A stretch of DNA of 64,000 nt, taken from NCBI GenBank assembly GCA_963755195.1, contig CAVWIZ010000008.1, forward strand, positions 310,001 to 374,000, in the 5' to 3' direction. This stretch comes from CAVQJU01 sp963755195 (GTDB lineage: Bacteria; Acidobacteriota; Vicinamibacteria; Vicinamibacterales; CAVVIG01). The notes beneath the pieces are model-generated. The model was not told the origin of the DNA. It made no database searches and saw nothing but the letters and a program-made list of their open reading frames with translations. A program made the position numbers and the translations under genes. How positions within the stretch are numbered: position 1 is the stretch's first letter; the number at the start of each line of letters is the position of its first letter. Shown one piece after another: positions 41,110 to 49,152 of this stretch.

Positions 41110-41721
41110 ATGAGTACCGAAGCAGCCAGCATCACGACCTCGGAGTGGCGCACGGGTTTGCCGACGCTGACCTCGCGCATGGTCACCCTCCGTGAGCCCT
41201 CGCCGTCCGACCTCCGGCCGCTGATGGACCTGCTCTCGCTCGGCGATGCGTCGCCGTTCGGCCTCGACGAGCCCGTCTCGGAGTTCGCCGTCCAACAGTT
41301 TCTCGACCGCGCTCACAAGGAACGCTCCGCTGGCGTCGCGATCACCTACGTTGTGACCATCAGTGCGTCACGAGCGGTGGCCGGCCTCGCGCAGGTGCGA
41401 CAACTCGACTTGAGCTTCGAAAGCGCGGAATGGGAGTGCACCCTGGCGCCGTCGTGGCGAGGGACCGGGGTGTTCATGGAGGCCGCCCGGCTGCTCGGGT
41501 CGTTTGCGTTCGGCAAGGTCGGCACGCACCGCCTCGAGGCGCGCGCGCTCCTGCAGAACGGGCGGGCCAACGGCGCCCTCCGCAAGCTCGGCGCGGTGCA
41601 GGAAGGCGTGCTCCGCCAGTCGATACGGCGCGGGGACGACTATCTGGATCAGGTGCTCTGGTCGGTGCTCAAGGAAGACTGGGGCGAGCACTGGGTGTCG
41701 ACAGCGCCGCGCGTTCACTAG
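41110..41721 (+). CDS. GNAT-family N-acetyltransferase
   Basis: A 203-aa acetyltransferase of the RimJ/RimL type: RMVTLREPSPSDLRPLMDLL at the start, ECTLAPSWRGTGVFMEAARL with the acetyl-CoA loop (RGTGVF in place of RGxGxA), KVGTHRLEARALLQNGRANG and LRKLGAVQEGVLRQS. Such enzymes acetylate protein N-termini, amino groups of antibiotics or small molecules; target unknown. GGAGG at 41097-41101 supports the ATG at 41110. The downstream HD-GYP gene starts 13 nt after its stop, so the two are probably cotranscribed. Confidence 0.85.
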   Translation: MSTEAASITTSEWRTGLPTLTSRMVTLREPSPSDLRPLMDLLSLGDASPFGLDEPVSEFAVQQFLDRAHKERSAGVAITYVVTISASRAVAGLAQVRQLDLSFESAEWECTLAPSWRGTGVFMEAARLLGSFAFGKVGTHRLEARALLQNGRANGALRKLGAVQEGVLRQSIRRGDDYLDQVLWSVLKEDWGEHWVSTAPRVH

Positions 41722-41734
41722 CACAGACGAAACC

Positions 41735-44230
41735 ATGAACCGGCTCCCGCTGGCCGCTCGCGTCTACGTCGCCTCCGTGATTGCCGCGGGGGCTCTGGTG
41801 CTGGCTGTCTGCCTGCCTCGCGTGGATTTCATGCATCAGCCTGTGCTCTTCGCCGGGCTGGTGATTCTCGCCACGCTCTCCGCCGCGCTCAAGGTGACGC
41901 TGCCGCTCACGACCGGCGGTTCGACGATCTCGGTGTCGCACGCGATCGACTTCGCGTCGCTGCTCCTGCTCGGACCGCATGAAACGATGATCGTCGCCGC
42001 GGCGAGCGCTGTCGCGCAGTGCCACGTGAACAGCAAGGAACCGAGCCCGCTGTACCGCACGCTGTTCAGCATGGCGTCGCTCGTGCTGACCGTGGAGGGC
42101 GCGGGCCTGGCCCTGGCGACGCTGGCGGAACCCGGCGCCACCGCCACCGTGATGACGACCGTGCGGCCGCTCGTCGGCGCCGCGACGGTGTATTTCCTGC
42201 TGAACACGGGGCTCGTCGCCACGGCCATCGCGGTGTCCACGCGCGAATCGGTGGTGACGACCTGGCAGACCAACTTCCTCTGGAGCGCGCCCAGCTACTT
42301 CATCGGCGCCGCCACGGCGGCGATTGCGGCGGCGTTCGTGACGAAGACGGGGTTCTGGTTCGCGCCGCTCGGATTCGCGCCGATCTATCTGACCTACCGC
42401 ACATACAAGGTCTACATGGGCCGGATCGAGGACGAGCAGCGGCACGTTCTGCAAACCTCCGATCTGCATCTGGCGACCATTGAAGCGCTCGCGCGCGCGA
42501 TCGACGCCAAGGATCAGAACACGCAGCTGCACATCCGGCGCGTGCAGATCTACGCCGCCCACATGGCGAAGGCCGTGGGCCTGTCGCCGGCGGAGATTCA
42601 GGGCGTGAAAACGGCGGCCCTGCTCCACGACATCGGCAAGCTCGCCGTGCCCGAGCACATCCTGTCGAAGCCGGGTCCGCTGACGCAGGAGGAGTTCCAG
42701 AAGATCCGCATCCATCCGGAAGTCGGCGCCGAGATCATCGCCGCGGTGCCGTTTCCGTATCCGGTGGCGCCGATCATTCTCAGCCATCACGAACGATGGG
42801 ACGGCAAGGGCTACCCGCAAGGCCTCAAGGCCGAAGAGATTCCGATCGGCGCGCGCATTCTGACCATCGTCGACTACTTCGACGCGGTGACGACGGAGCG
42901 GCCGTATCACAAGGCGCTGACGCACGAGAGTGCCGTCGGCCTCCTCAAACACGAATCCAGCCGCGCGCTCGATCCGGCGCTCGTCGACATCTTCATCGAG
43001 CTGCTGCCGACGCTGGTGGCGGAAGCCGAGGCCGACGCACGGTTGCACCCGGACAGCACGATCACGCTGATGCCGGACAACGCGGGCGCGGCGTCGGTCG
43101 GTCCGGCGCCCGCGCCGATGCCGAACGCGTTCGAGAACATCGCGCTGGCCCACCGCGAGATCTACGCGCTCTACGAGATTGCGCAGTCGATGGGCACCAG
43201 CCTCGGCGTGGCCGATACGATGGCGCTGATTTCGTCGAAGCTGATGAAGATTGTCCCCTGGTCGGGGAGCGCGCTGTTCCTCGTGCAGGGCGACGGCAGT
43301 CTGCTGAAGTGCCGCTTCGCGGCCGGAGTGGACACGCCCCTGCTGCTGAACCAGACGCTCAAGATCGGCGAGGGCCTCTCGGGCTGGGTGGCGAGAAACC
43401 GGCGCACGCTCGTCAACGCCGACCCGAGCGTGACCTTCAGGGCCCTGGGCCTGCCGGCGCCCAAGCTGCAATCGGCCGTCGTCTGCCCGCTGTACTTCAA
43501 TGACGCGTTCATCGGGTGCCTGGCGCTCTATCACGTCGATGCGAGCCGGTACACGGAAGATCACCGGCGCCTGCTCGAGCGGATTGCCGAACAGGCGGGC
43601 CCCGTCATCCACAACTCGATCGTCTTCGAGCAAACGCAGGAAGATTCGCTGACCGACCCGCTGACCGGCCTGCCGAATCGCCGCTCGATGTTCGTGCACC
43701 TTTCTCGCGAGCTGGCGCGCGCCGAGCGCCTCAAGAGCCAGGTGGCGCTGATCGTCATGGACATCGACGGCTTCAAGACGATCAACGACAGCTACGGGCA
43801 CCACGTCGGCGACCACGCGCTCCGCGAGGTGTCGCTGGCCCTTCAGGGCGCGCTGCGGCCGTACGACCTGTGCGTGCGCTACGCGGGCGACGAGTTCATC
43901 GTCGTGCTCACGGACTGCTCGCGCGAAGTCGCCGAGGCCAAGCGGCGCGAACTGCAGCAGCGCGTCGGCGAGATCGAGCTGGACGTGCGCGCGGGCAAAC
44001 GGCTCCACCTGGCCGTGAGCGCCGGCGCCGCGGTGTTTCCGCACGACGGCGCCACCTATGAAGCGCTTCTGGCGGAAGCCGATCACCGCATGTACCGAGA
44101 CAAGGCGGGCCGCCGCGGCCAGTTGTCGGTGTCCCATGCGGCGGGCCCGGAGTTCATGATCGACGCCCACAGTCCGTCACCCGCGGCCTCACCGGTCTCG
44201 CTACCGATCCCAAACACCATCGCGAGTTAG
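41735..44230 (+). CDS. Membrane HD-GYP / GAF / GGDEF c-di-GMP enzyme
   Basis: 831 aa. Residues 1-215 hold six or so membrane helices (MASE-like sensor). An HD-GYP domain follows at about 240-420, with HDIGKLAVPEHIL and HHERWDGKGYP, both intact, so c-di-GMP hydrolysis is expected. A GAF domain spans about 470-620. The GGDEF domain at about 640-800 has DPLTGLPNRRS and YAGDEFIVVL; the active site is AGDEF, a tolerated variant, so cyclase activity is likely too. The opposing activities in one protein may be gated by the membrane and GAF sensors. Start ATG at 41735 begins the first helix. It probably sets c-di-GMP for PilZ proteins and surface behaviour. Confidence 0.92.
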   Translation: MNRLPLAARVYVASVIAAGALVLAVCLPRVDFMHQPVLFAGLVILATLSAALKVTLPLTTGGSTISVSHAIDFASLLLLGPHETMIVAAASAVAQCHVNSKEPSPLYRTLFSMASLVLTVEGAGLALATLAEPGATATVMTTVRPLVGAATVYFLLNTGLVATAIAVSTRESVVTTWQTNFLWSAPSYFIGAATAAIAAAFVTKTGFWFAPLGFAPIYLTYRTYKVYMGRIEDEQRHVLQTSDLHLATIEALARAIDAKDQNTQLHIRRVQIYAAHMAKAVGLSPAEIQGVKTAALLHDIGKLAVPEHILSKPGPLTQEEFQKIRIHPEVGAEIIAAVPFPYPVAPIILSHHERWDGKGYPQGLKAEEIPIGARILTIVDYFDAVTTERPYHKALTHESAVGLLKHESSRALDPALVDIFIELLPTLVAEAEADARLHPDSTITLMPDNAGAASVGPAPAPMPNAFENIALAHREIYALYEIAQSMGTSLGVADTMALISSKLMKIVPWSGSALFLVQGDGSLLKCRFAAGVDTPLLLNQTLKIGEGLSGWVARNRRTLVNADPSVTFRALGLPAPKLQSAVVCPLYFNDAFIGCLALYHVDASRYTEDHRRLLERIAEQAGPVIHNSIVFEQTQEDSLTDPLTGLPNRRSMFVHLSRELARAERLKSQVALIVMDIDGFKTINDSYGHHVGDHALREVSLALQGALRPYDLCVRYAGDEFIVVLTDCSREVAEAKRRELQQRVGEIELDVRAGKRLHLAVSAGAAVFPHDGATYEALLAEADHRMYRDKAGRRGQLSVSHAAGPEFMIDAHSPSPAASPVSLPIPNTIAS

Positions 44231-44240
44231 ACGCGACTCC

Positions 44241-44358
44241 GTAGGGCTGAGCGCCAAGGGCAAAGGGCTGATTCTTCGCGCTCAGCAGCCCTGACCGTTT
44301 AGCTCTCTGCCCTCAGCCTGTAGCCCTTACGTCATCGCCTGTGAGCCCTCAGCCCTAC
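44241..44358. repeat. Hairpin word-repeat element (GTAGGGCTGA ends)
   Basis: Terminal inverted repeats GTAGGGCTGA (44241-44250) and TCAGCCCTAC (44349-44358) enclose further copies of AGGGCTGA, CAGCCCT and TAGCCCT in matching orientation. It lies between the HD-GYP gene and the sulfite-oxidase-like gene. Confidence 0.8.
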
Positions 44359-44369
44359 GTGATCGCATC

Positions 44370-44375
44370 TAGAAT
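44370..44375 (+). promoter_or_regulatory. Candidate -10 box for the sulfite-oxidase-like gene
   Basis: TAGAAT lies 9 nt before the ATG at 44385; the transcript would have at most a few leader bases. No Shine-Dalgarno is visible. Confidence 0.45.
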
Positions 44376-44384
44376 GGTGCTCGC

Positions 44385-45095
44385 ATGGATGCACCGGACC
44401 TCGTCGCCCGGCGTCAGGAGTACATCAGGCGCCAGATCGCCCTCGACAAGGGCGTGAACGTGAAGTTCCGCGGACAGCGGCCCGACGGGACCGGGCCGGC
44501 GAACCGCCATGGCATGCCGCGGCTCCCCGTCGGTCAGCACGAGGTAAGGAACTGGCCCGTCCTCGATCTGGGCGAACAACCGGACGTCGCGCTCGCCGAG
44601 TGGCGGCTCGAGGTGACGGGCCACGTCGAGCATCCGTTTACGCTCACCTGGAACGACTTCCTGGCCCTCCCGCAGGTGGACGACGTCAGCGACTTTCACT
44701 GCGTCACGACCTGGAGCCGGCACGAAAACCGCTGGAGGGGCGTGCGCTTCGCCACGCTGGCGGAACGCGCCGTGCCGAACGACGGTGCGGCGCACGTGCT
44801 GTGCACCGGGTACGACGTCATGCCGGGCTCGTCGATTCCCTACACGACGAACCTGCCCCTCGCGCGCGCGGTCGAAGACGACGTGCTGCTGGTCCACACG
44901 TGGGAGGGGAAACCCCTGCCGCGCGAGCACGGCGGCCCGTGCCGCATGATCACGCCAAAGCTGTATGCGTGGAAGGGCGCGAAGTGGATCCGCCGGATTG
45001 AATTCCTGAGCGAGGATCGCAGGGGCTTCTGGGAAGTGCGCGGCTACTCGAACAGCGCCGAGCCCTGGTTCGACGACCGCTTCGCGACGGAATAG
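44385..45095 (+). CDS. Sulfite-oxidase-like molybdopterin oxidoreductase
   Basis: 236 aa, a single Oxidored_molyb domain. The molybdenum-binding cysteine is in DFHCVTTWSRHEN near residue 105, followed by RWRGVRFATLAERA, a conserved substrate-site arginine set, GYDVMPGSSIPYTTNLPL, and GGPCRMITPKLYAWKGAKWI. Length and motifs match cytoplasmic YuiH/sulfite-oxidase-like enzymes lacking the C-terminal dimer domain. No signal or Tat peptide is seen at this start. Substrate unknown; no heme partner is adjacent. The next gene, ligD, is separated only by a 50-nt word array. Confidence 0.85.
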   Translation: MDAPDLVARRQEYIRRQIALDKGVNVKFRGQRPDGTGPANRHGMPRLPVGQHEVRNWPVLDLGEQPDVALAEWRLEVTGHVEHPFTLTWNDFLALPQVDDVSDFHCVTTWSRHENRWRGVRFATLAERAVPNDGAAHVLCTGYDVMPGSSIPYTTNLPLARAVEDDVLLVHTWEGKPLPREHGGPCRMITPKLYAWKGAKWIRRIEFLSEDRRGFWEVRGYSNSAEPWFDDRFATE

Positions 45096-45146
45096 GGGTT
45101 CGAGGGTTCAAGAGGTTCGAGGGGTTCGAGAGGTTCAAAGGGTTCA
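45096..45146. repeat. 8-9-bp word array (GGTTCGAG x6) between stop and start
   Basis: Six copies of GGTTC[GA]A[GA] with G spacers fill the whole interval from the TAG of the molybdoenzyme to the ATG of ligD. Confidence 0.85.
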
Positions 45147-47165
45147 ATGGCAGCGCCCGCAATTGCGCGTCCGATGCTCGCGTCGCTCGCCGACGCGCCC
45201 CTTGACGATCCGGGTTTCGTCTACGAGCCAAAATACGACGGCATCCGCGCGGTCGCGGAGATCGCGGCGCTCGGCGGCCCCGTCAAGCTCTGGTCGCGCC
45301 TCGGCAACGACAAGGCCCGCGAGTTTCCGGCGATCGTCGCGGCCCTGCGGGCATGGGCGAAGCGCCGTAAGGCTCCGCTCGTCCTCGACGGTGAGATCGT
45401 CGCGCTCGACGCCAAAGGCCAGCCGGCGGGTTTTCAGCACCTGCAGCGGCGGACCGACGATTGCGCGTTGATTGGTTTCGACGTCTTGCGCGACGGCGCC
45501 ACCGATCTGCGCGGCCGGCCACTCGTCGAGCGCCGCAAGGTCCTCGAGCGCATTTTCGGCCAGACGGGATCGCCGATTCTCCGCATCAGCGAGGTGGTGC
45601 ACCGCGACGGACGGGCGCTGTATGCTCGCGCGCTCGCGAGCGGCTGGGAGGGCCTGATCGCGAAGCGGGCCACCTCGCTCTATTTGTCGGGCAAGCGCAC
45701 GCCCGACTGGCGGAAGGTCAAGATCCTGCACGTGCAGGAGTTCGTGGTCGGCGGCTGGACGGAGCCGCGCCAGACGCGCTCGCACTTCGGCGCGCTGATC
45801 CTCGGCGTGTACGACCACGACGATCTCATCTACGCCGGACACGTCGGCACCGGTTTCGACGAACGAGAGCTCGCGCGGCTTGGCGCCCTGCTCAGGCCGA
45901 TCGAAGTCAAGAAAAGCCCGTTCCGGACGCTCCCACCTTCGAACGAGAAGCCCCACTGGGTACGGCCGACGCTGGTGGCGGAAGTGAAGTTCACCGAATG
46001 GACGGCTGACGGCAACCTGCGCCACCCGGTGTATCTCGGTCTGCGCGACGACAAAGCGCCCAGGGACGTCACGCGCGAACAGACGAGCCGGGTTCACGGT
46101 TCAGGACCCAAGGTTCAAGGGTCAGGGTTCACGGTTCAGGGTTCACGAACCGGAAACCGCGAGCCGCGAACCGGGAACCAGGAACCGCGAAGCGTGAACC
46201 GTGAACAGCGAACCGTGAACCTTGTTGAAGAGTTGCGTGCTCTCGAAGCGGCACACCGCGACGGCGTCGTCGCGCTGCCTGGCGGCGCGTCACTCAAGGT
46301 GACCAATCTTCATAAGGTGTTCTGGCCGAAACAGAAATTTACGAAGGGCGACCTGATGCGCTACTACGTCAGCGCGTCGCCGTTCATTCTGCCGGCCATC
46401 GCCGATCGGCCGCTTGTGATGAAGCGCTACCCGAACGGCATCACCGGCGCGCCGTTTTATCAACATCGTGCGGCGGAGGCGCCGGCGGGTGTCCGCGTGG
46501 AAATCGTGCACGTGAGCGATCACGACGAGCGCCCACAAATGGTCGGCGGAGACCTGACCACGCTCCTGTACATGACGCAGCTGGCGGCGATCTCGCAGGA
46601 TCCCTGGTTTTCGCGCGTCGCTTCACTGGAGGCGGCCGATTACGTGGCGCTCGATCTCGACCCCATGCCCGACGTGCCGTTCGCGCACGTCCTCGATGTG
46701 GCGAAATGGATTCGCGACGAGCTCGCCTTGCTCGGCGCCACCGGCGTGCCGAAGACGTCCGGCGCCGACGGCCTGCACGTCTACGTGCCGCTGCCTCGAG
46801 GCACCCCGTACGAAGCCGGTCTGCTCTTCTGTCAGATCATCGCCACCGTGGTGTCGCAGAAGCATCCGAAGCTCGCCACCGTGGAGCGTGCGGTCAAAGC
46901 CCGCGGACGGCGCGTCTACGTCGATTACCTGCAGAACATTCCTGGCAAGACACTGGCCACCGCCTACAGTGCCCGGGCCAGCGAGTACGCCGGCGTCTCG
47001 ACGCCGCTCACCTGGGACGAAGTTGACACGGGCGTAGAGCGCGAGGCGTTTACGATCGCGACGATGCCGGAGCGGCTTCGCCGCGTCGGCGATTTGTGGG
47101 CGGCGCTTCGAACATCGAAAGGCGTGGATCTTGCGCGCGCGACGCGCTATGGAAAACGACGATGA
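45147..47165 (+). CDS. ligD: DNA ligase D, ligase plus polymerase domains
   Basis: 672 aa. The N-terminal half is an ATP-dependent ligase: adenylation motif KYDGIRA at about residue 30, DGEIVAL, EGLIAKRA, and WRKVK. The C-terminal half (about 375-665) is the primase-polymerase domain: KVFWPKQKFTKGDLMRYY, DLDP in VALDLDPMPD (metal aspartates) and TSGADGLHVYVPL. The 3'-phosphoesterase domain is absent. Between the domains, residues about 312-355 are encoded by a word-repeat hairpin element and look like SGFTVQGSR/GNREPR filler. LigD normally works with Ku in non-homologous end joining, but no ku gene is in the window. The TGA overlaps the ATG of the GNAT gene. Confidence 0.92.
   Translation: MAAPAIARPMLASLADAPLDDPGFVYEPKYDGIRAVAEIAALGGPVKLWSRLGNDKAREFPAIVAALRAWAKRRKAPLVLDGEIVALDAKGQPAGFQHLQRRTDDCALIGFDVLRDGATDLRGRPLVERRKVLERIFGQTGSPILRISEVVHRDGRALYARALASGWEGLIAKRATSLYLSGKRTPDWRKVKILHVQEFVVGGWTEPRQTRSHFGALILGVYDHDDLIYAGHVGTGFDERELARLGALLRPIEVKKSPFRTLPPSNEKPHWVRPTLVAEVKFTEWTADGNLRHPVYLGLRDDKAPRDVTREQTSRVHGSGPKVQGSGFTVQGSRTGNREPRTGNQEPRSVNREQRTVNLVEELRALEAAHRDGVVALPGGASLKVTNLHKVFWPKQKFTKGDLMRYYVSASPFILPAIADRPLVMKRYPNGITGAPFYQHRAAEAPAGVRVEIVHVSDHDERPQMVGGDLTTLLYMTQLAAISQDPWFSRVASLEAADYVALDLDPMPDVPFAHVLDVAKWIRDELALLGATGVPKTSGADGLHVYVPLPRGTPYEAGLLFCQIIATVVSQKHPKLATVERAVKARGRRVYVDYLQNIPGKTLATAYSARASEYAGVSTPLTWDEVDTGVEREAFTIATMPERLRRVGDLWAALRTSKGVDLARATRYGKRR
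46091..46221. repeat. 131-bp hairpin word-repeat element inside ligD
   Basis: Perfect terminal inverted repeats GGTTCACGGTT (46091-46101) and AACCGTGAACC (46211-46221). The left half repeats GGTTCA-type words, the right half GAACC-type words. The reading frame stays open through it, forming an inter-domain linker. Confidence 0.88.
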
Positions 47166-47680
47166 CGATGATTCGACCGGCCGGAGAAGACGACCTCTGG
47201 GAGATCCTGCGCATCTACAACCACGCCATCGAGACGACGACGGCCATCTTCGAGTATCGGCCGCATACGATCGAGATGCGGCGCGAGTGGTTCCGCGGCA
47301 AGCAGGCCGCCTCGCTCCCCGTGATCGTGGCGGCCGAGGCCGGAAATATCCAGGGGTTTGGCACCTTCGGTCCGTTCCGGGCGTGGCCGGCGTACAAGTA
47401 CTCGATCGAGCACTCGGTTTACGTCGATGAGGCCGCGCGCGGACGCGGCATCGGCACGGCGCTGGTGCAAGGCCTGCTCACGCAGGCCCGCGAACGCGAC
47501 CTCCACGTCGTGATGGCCGGCATCACGGCGGACAACACGGTGAGTATTCGCCTCCATGAGAAGCTGGGGTTCACCGAGGTCGCGAACATTCGCGAGGTCG
47601 GCTACAAGTTTGGCCGTTGGCTCGATCTGAAGTTTCTGCAGCTGGTGCTCGACGGCCCGAGACATCCCAGTGACTCATGA
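47162..47680 (+). CDS. GNAT acetyltransferase, phosphinothricin-acetyltransferase-like
   Basis: 172 aa. It starts MIRPAGEDDLWEILRIYNHA, then TTAIFEY, HSVYVDEAARGRGIGTALV with the canonical acetyl-CoA loop RGRGIG, and VMAGITADNTVSIRLHEKLG followed by GFTEVANIREVGYKFGRW. This arrangement is typical of the Pat/YwnH group, which acetylates phosphinothricin or methionine sulfoximine-like compounds; the natural substrate here is unknown. Its ATG overlaps the ligD stop (ATGA), so it is translated with ligD, an unusual pairing without obvious functional link. Confidence 0.87.
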   Translation: MTMIRPAGEDDLWEILRIYNHAIETTTAIFEYRPHTIEMRREWFRGKQAASLPVIVAAEAGNIQGFGTFGPFRAWPAYKYSIEHSVYVDEAARGRGIGTALVQGLLTQARERDLHVVMAGITADNTVSIRLHEKLGFTEVANIREVGYKFGRWLDLKFLQLVLDGPRHPSDS

Positions 47681-47752
47681 CTTCGGGGCCGGCTCGAGCC
47701 GCAAGGCGATTCTTGCGCGGCACGTGCCCGTCAAGTACACTCGGCTGGTTGC

Positions 47753-47829
47753 GCGCCCGTAGCTCAGCTGGATAGAGCGGCAGGCTTCGAACCTGTAGGC
47801 CGGGGGTTCGACTCCCTCCGGGCGCACCA
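47753..47829 (+). tRNA. tRNA-Arg (UCG)
   Basis: A full 77-nt cloverleaf. Acceptor stem GCGCCCG pairs with CGGGCGC; the D arm is AGCTCAGCTGGATAGAGC; the anticodon loop is CTTCGAA with anticodon TCG; the T arm contains GGGGGTTCGACTCCC; CCA is encoded. A TACACT box about 12 nt upstream is a likely -10. Confidence 0.95.
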
Positions 47830-48024
47830 CCCACCCCCCTTTCGCGTCATCGCCTTTTCCACCAAGCGGCTGCAGTCTGCCGCCACAGTGTCCTCGGCCT
47901 ACGCCGTCCCGCGCCTTTCTGCGCATTTGCCCAACTCGATCCACCGAACGCGGCGAGCCCGAGCGCTGCCAACGCCGCGACGAGGCCCAGAGGATCTTGA
48001 CCTCCGCCCAGGGGTCAATTTTGA

Positions 48025-48053
48025 TTGACAATAGAAGACGTTTAAAGTAATAT
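48025..48053 (+). promoter_or_regulatory. Consensus sigma-70 promoter with overlapping palindrome
   Basis: TTGACA (48025-48030), a 17-nt spacer, then TAATAT (48048-48053): the best housekeeping-type promoter in the window. GTCAAT-TTTG-ATTGAC (48014-48029) is a palindrome overlapping the -35 box and could be an operator. A small AGGAC/GTCCT stem follows near the predicted start site. Confidence 0.75.
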
Positions 48054-48101
48054 ATAGGACATAAGAGTCCTATAGAGACCTTCTCTTTGAGGTGGTGTCA
48101 C

Positions 48102-48545
48102 ATGCTTACATTGATCTCGGGCCGAGCGGGTACCGTCGGTCGGTGGTGGCGCGCCGTCGTGTTGAACCATGTCGTGTTGAACCCGGGCCAGGAGGACGTC
48201 CATCTGCCGATGTGGCTGGTGACCGTGCCCGCCGTCGCGCTGGCCGTGATGAGCGGCCCGGTCATAGGGATCTCGGCCATGCACCCTTGGATCAACCGGC
48301 TGGGCACGTTCGTGGCGATGGTGACGCTGGCCACGTTGTATGCGGTCCCCGTGGGGGTGGTCAGTCAGCGCGCGGCGCCGCGCAGCCGCACCTCCCAGAT
48401 CTTGCTGTCGTGCTGGTGGATCGGCGCCGGGGCGGCGGTGTGGATGCCTGCGGGGTGGTTGGCTGCCGTGATGGGCGGCGCAGGTGCGGCGGTTCTTCTG
48501 CACCTGATGGTCCGGCAAATGGACGCCATGAGGCTGCCCACCTAG
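48102..48545 (+). CDS. Small polytopic membrane protein, unrecognised
   Basis: 147 aa with four predicted helices (MWLVTVPAVALAVMSG, LGTFVAMVTLATLYAVPVGV, ILLSCWWIGAGAAVWMPAGW and LAAVMGGAGAAVLLHLMV). It starts MLTLISGRAGTVGRWW and ends MRLPT. It looks like a YIP1- or exosortase-context small membrane protein, but no family is claimed. ATG at 48102 has GAGGTGG upstream; a TTG 15 nt earlier is possible. It is driven by the strong promoter at 48.03 kb, which is AT-rich and palindromic, so expression is probably high and regulated. Confidence 0.65.
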   Translation: MLTLISGRAGTVGRWWRAVVLNHVVLNPGQEDVHLPMWLVTVPAVALAVMSGPVIGISAMHPWINRLGTFVAMVTLATLYAVPVGVVSQRAAPRSRTSQILLSCWWIGAGAAVWMPAGWLAAVMGGAGAAVLLHLMVRQMDAMRLPT

Positions 48546-48684
48546 GTGGGAAGGCGCGAGGCGGTGTGGCGAGGCACCGACTGCCCGCCTCGCCGCCCGC
48601 GACGCGCGTCCTGATCGATAATGGGCCCAAGCTCGGGTTCAGCCGTTCCCAAAAGGCTGTGACCCAGGCAAGGGAGCGCGTGCA

Positions 48685-49089
48685 ATGCCGACGATCACCG
48701 TCATCGACAACCCCTTCGTGAGCTTGTGGTACCGCACCGAATCGCAAATCGTGCACCACCAGATCCACAAGTTCGTCGCCGGCGAGAAGTTCCGAGAGTT
48801 TCTCACCGCTGGCTTGGACATCCTCAAGAAGAACCAGGCACGAAAGTGGCTGTCCGACGATCGGGGCAACTCGGTGTTGGCGAAAGACGATCTGGAGTGG
48901 TCCGAGAAGAACTGGGCTCCGCAGGCCGCCCAGGCCGGCTGGAAATACTGGGCCATCGTGCAACCAGACAAGGTGCTTGCACAAGGGGCCATGGATCGTT
49001 TGTCTGCGAAGTATGCCTTGCTTGGGGTCACCGCCAAGACGTTCACCGACCCCATCGATGCCATGAGGTGGCTGGAGAATCAGCCTTGA
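48685..49089 (+). CDS. STAS/SEC14-like (SpoIIAA-like) protein
   Basis: 134 aa, no signal peptide. It resembles SpoIIAA-like/STAS-SEC14 proteins: a start PTITVIDNPFVSLWYRTESQ, helix HHQIHKFVAGEKFREFLTAG, KKNQARKWLSDDRGNSVL with a buried Lys/Trp set, and the typical end FTDPIDAMRWLENQP (DPxxAxxWL). Members are small cytoplasmic regulators or stress-linked proteins of unknown biochemistry. It lies 139 nt after the membrane protein on the same strand and may share its transcript. It runs convergently into the MCP gene. Confidence 0.7.
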   Translation: MPTITVIDNPFVSLWYRTESQIVHHQIHKFVAGEKFREFLTAGLDILKKNQARKWLSDDRGNSVLAKDDLEWSEKNWAPQAAQAGWKYWAIVQPDKVLAQGAMDRLSAKYALLGVTAKTFTDPIDAMRWLENQP

Positions 49090-49152
49090 CGTGACGCGAT
49101 CAAGAAGATGTGCACGGGGCGTCAGCGCGCCCCGTGCGCTCGTGCGGCCGCC

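Noticed and set aside
41669..44170. An 833-aa minus-strand frame opposite the HD-GYP/GGDEF gene
   Set aside because: Shadow frame; the plus strand has intact HD-GYP and GGDEF motifs.
45147..47165. A complete NHEJ locus
   Set aside because: LigD is present without its phosphoesterase domain, and no ku gene is found in the window.
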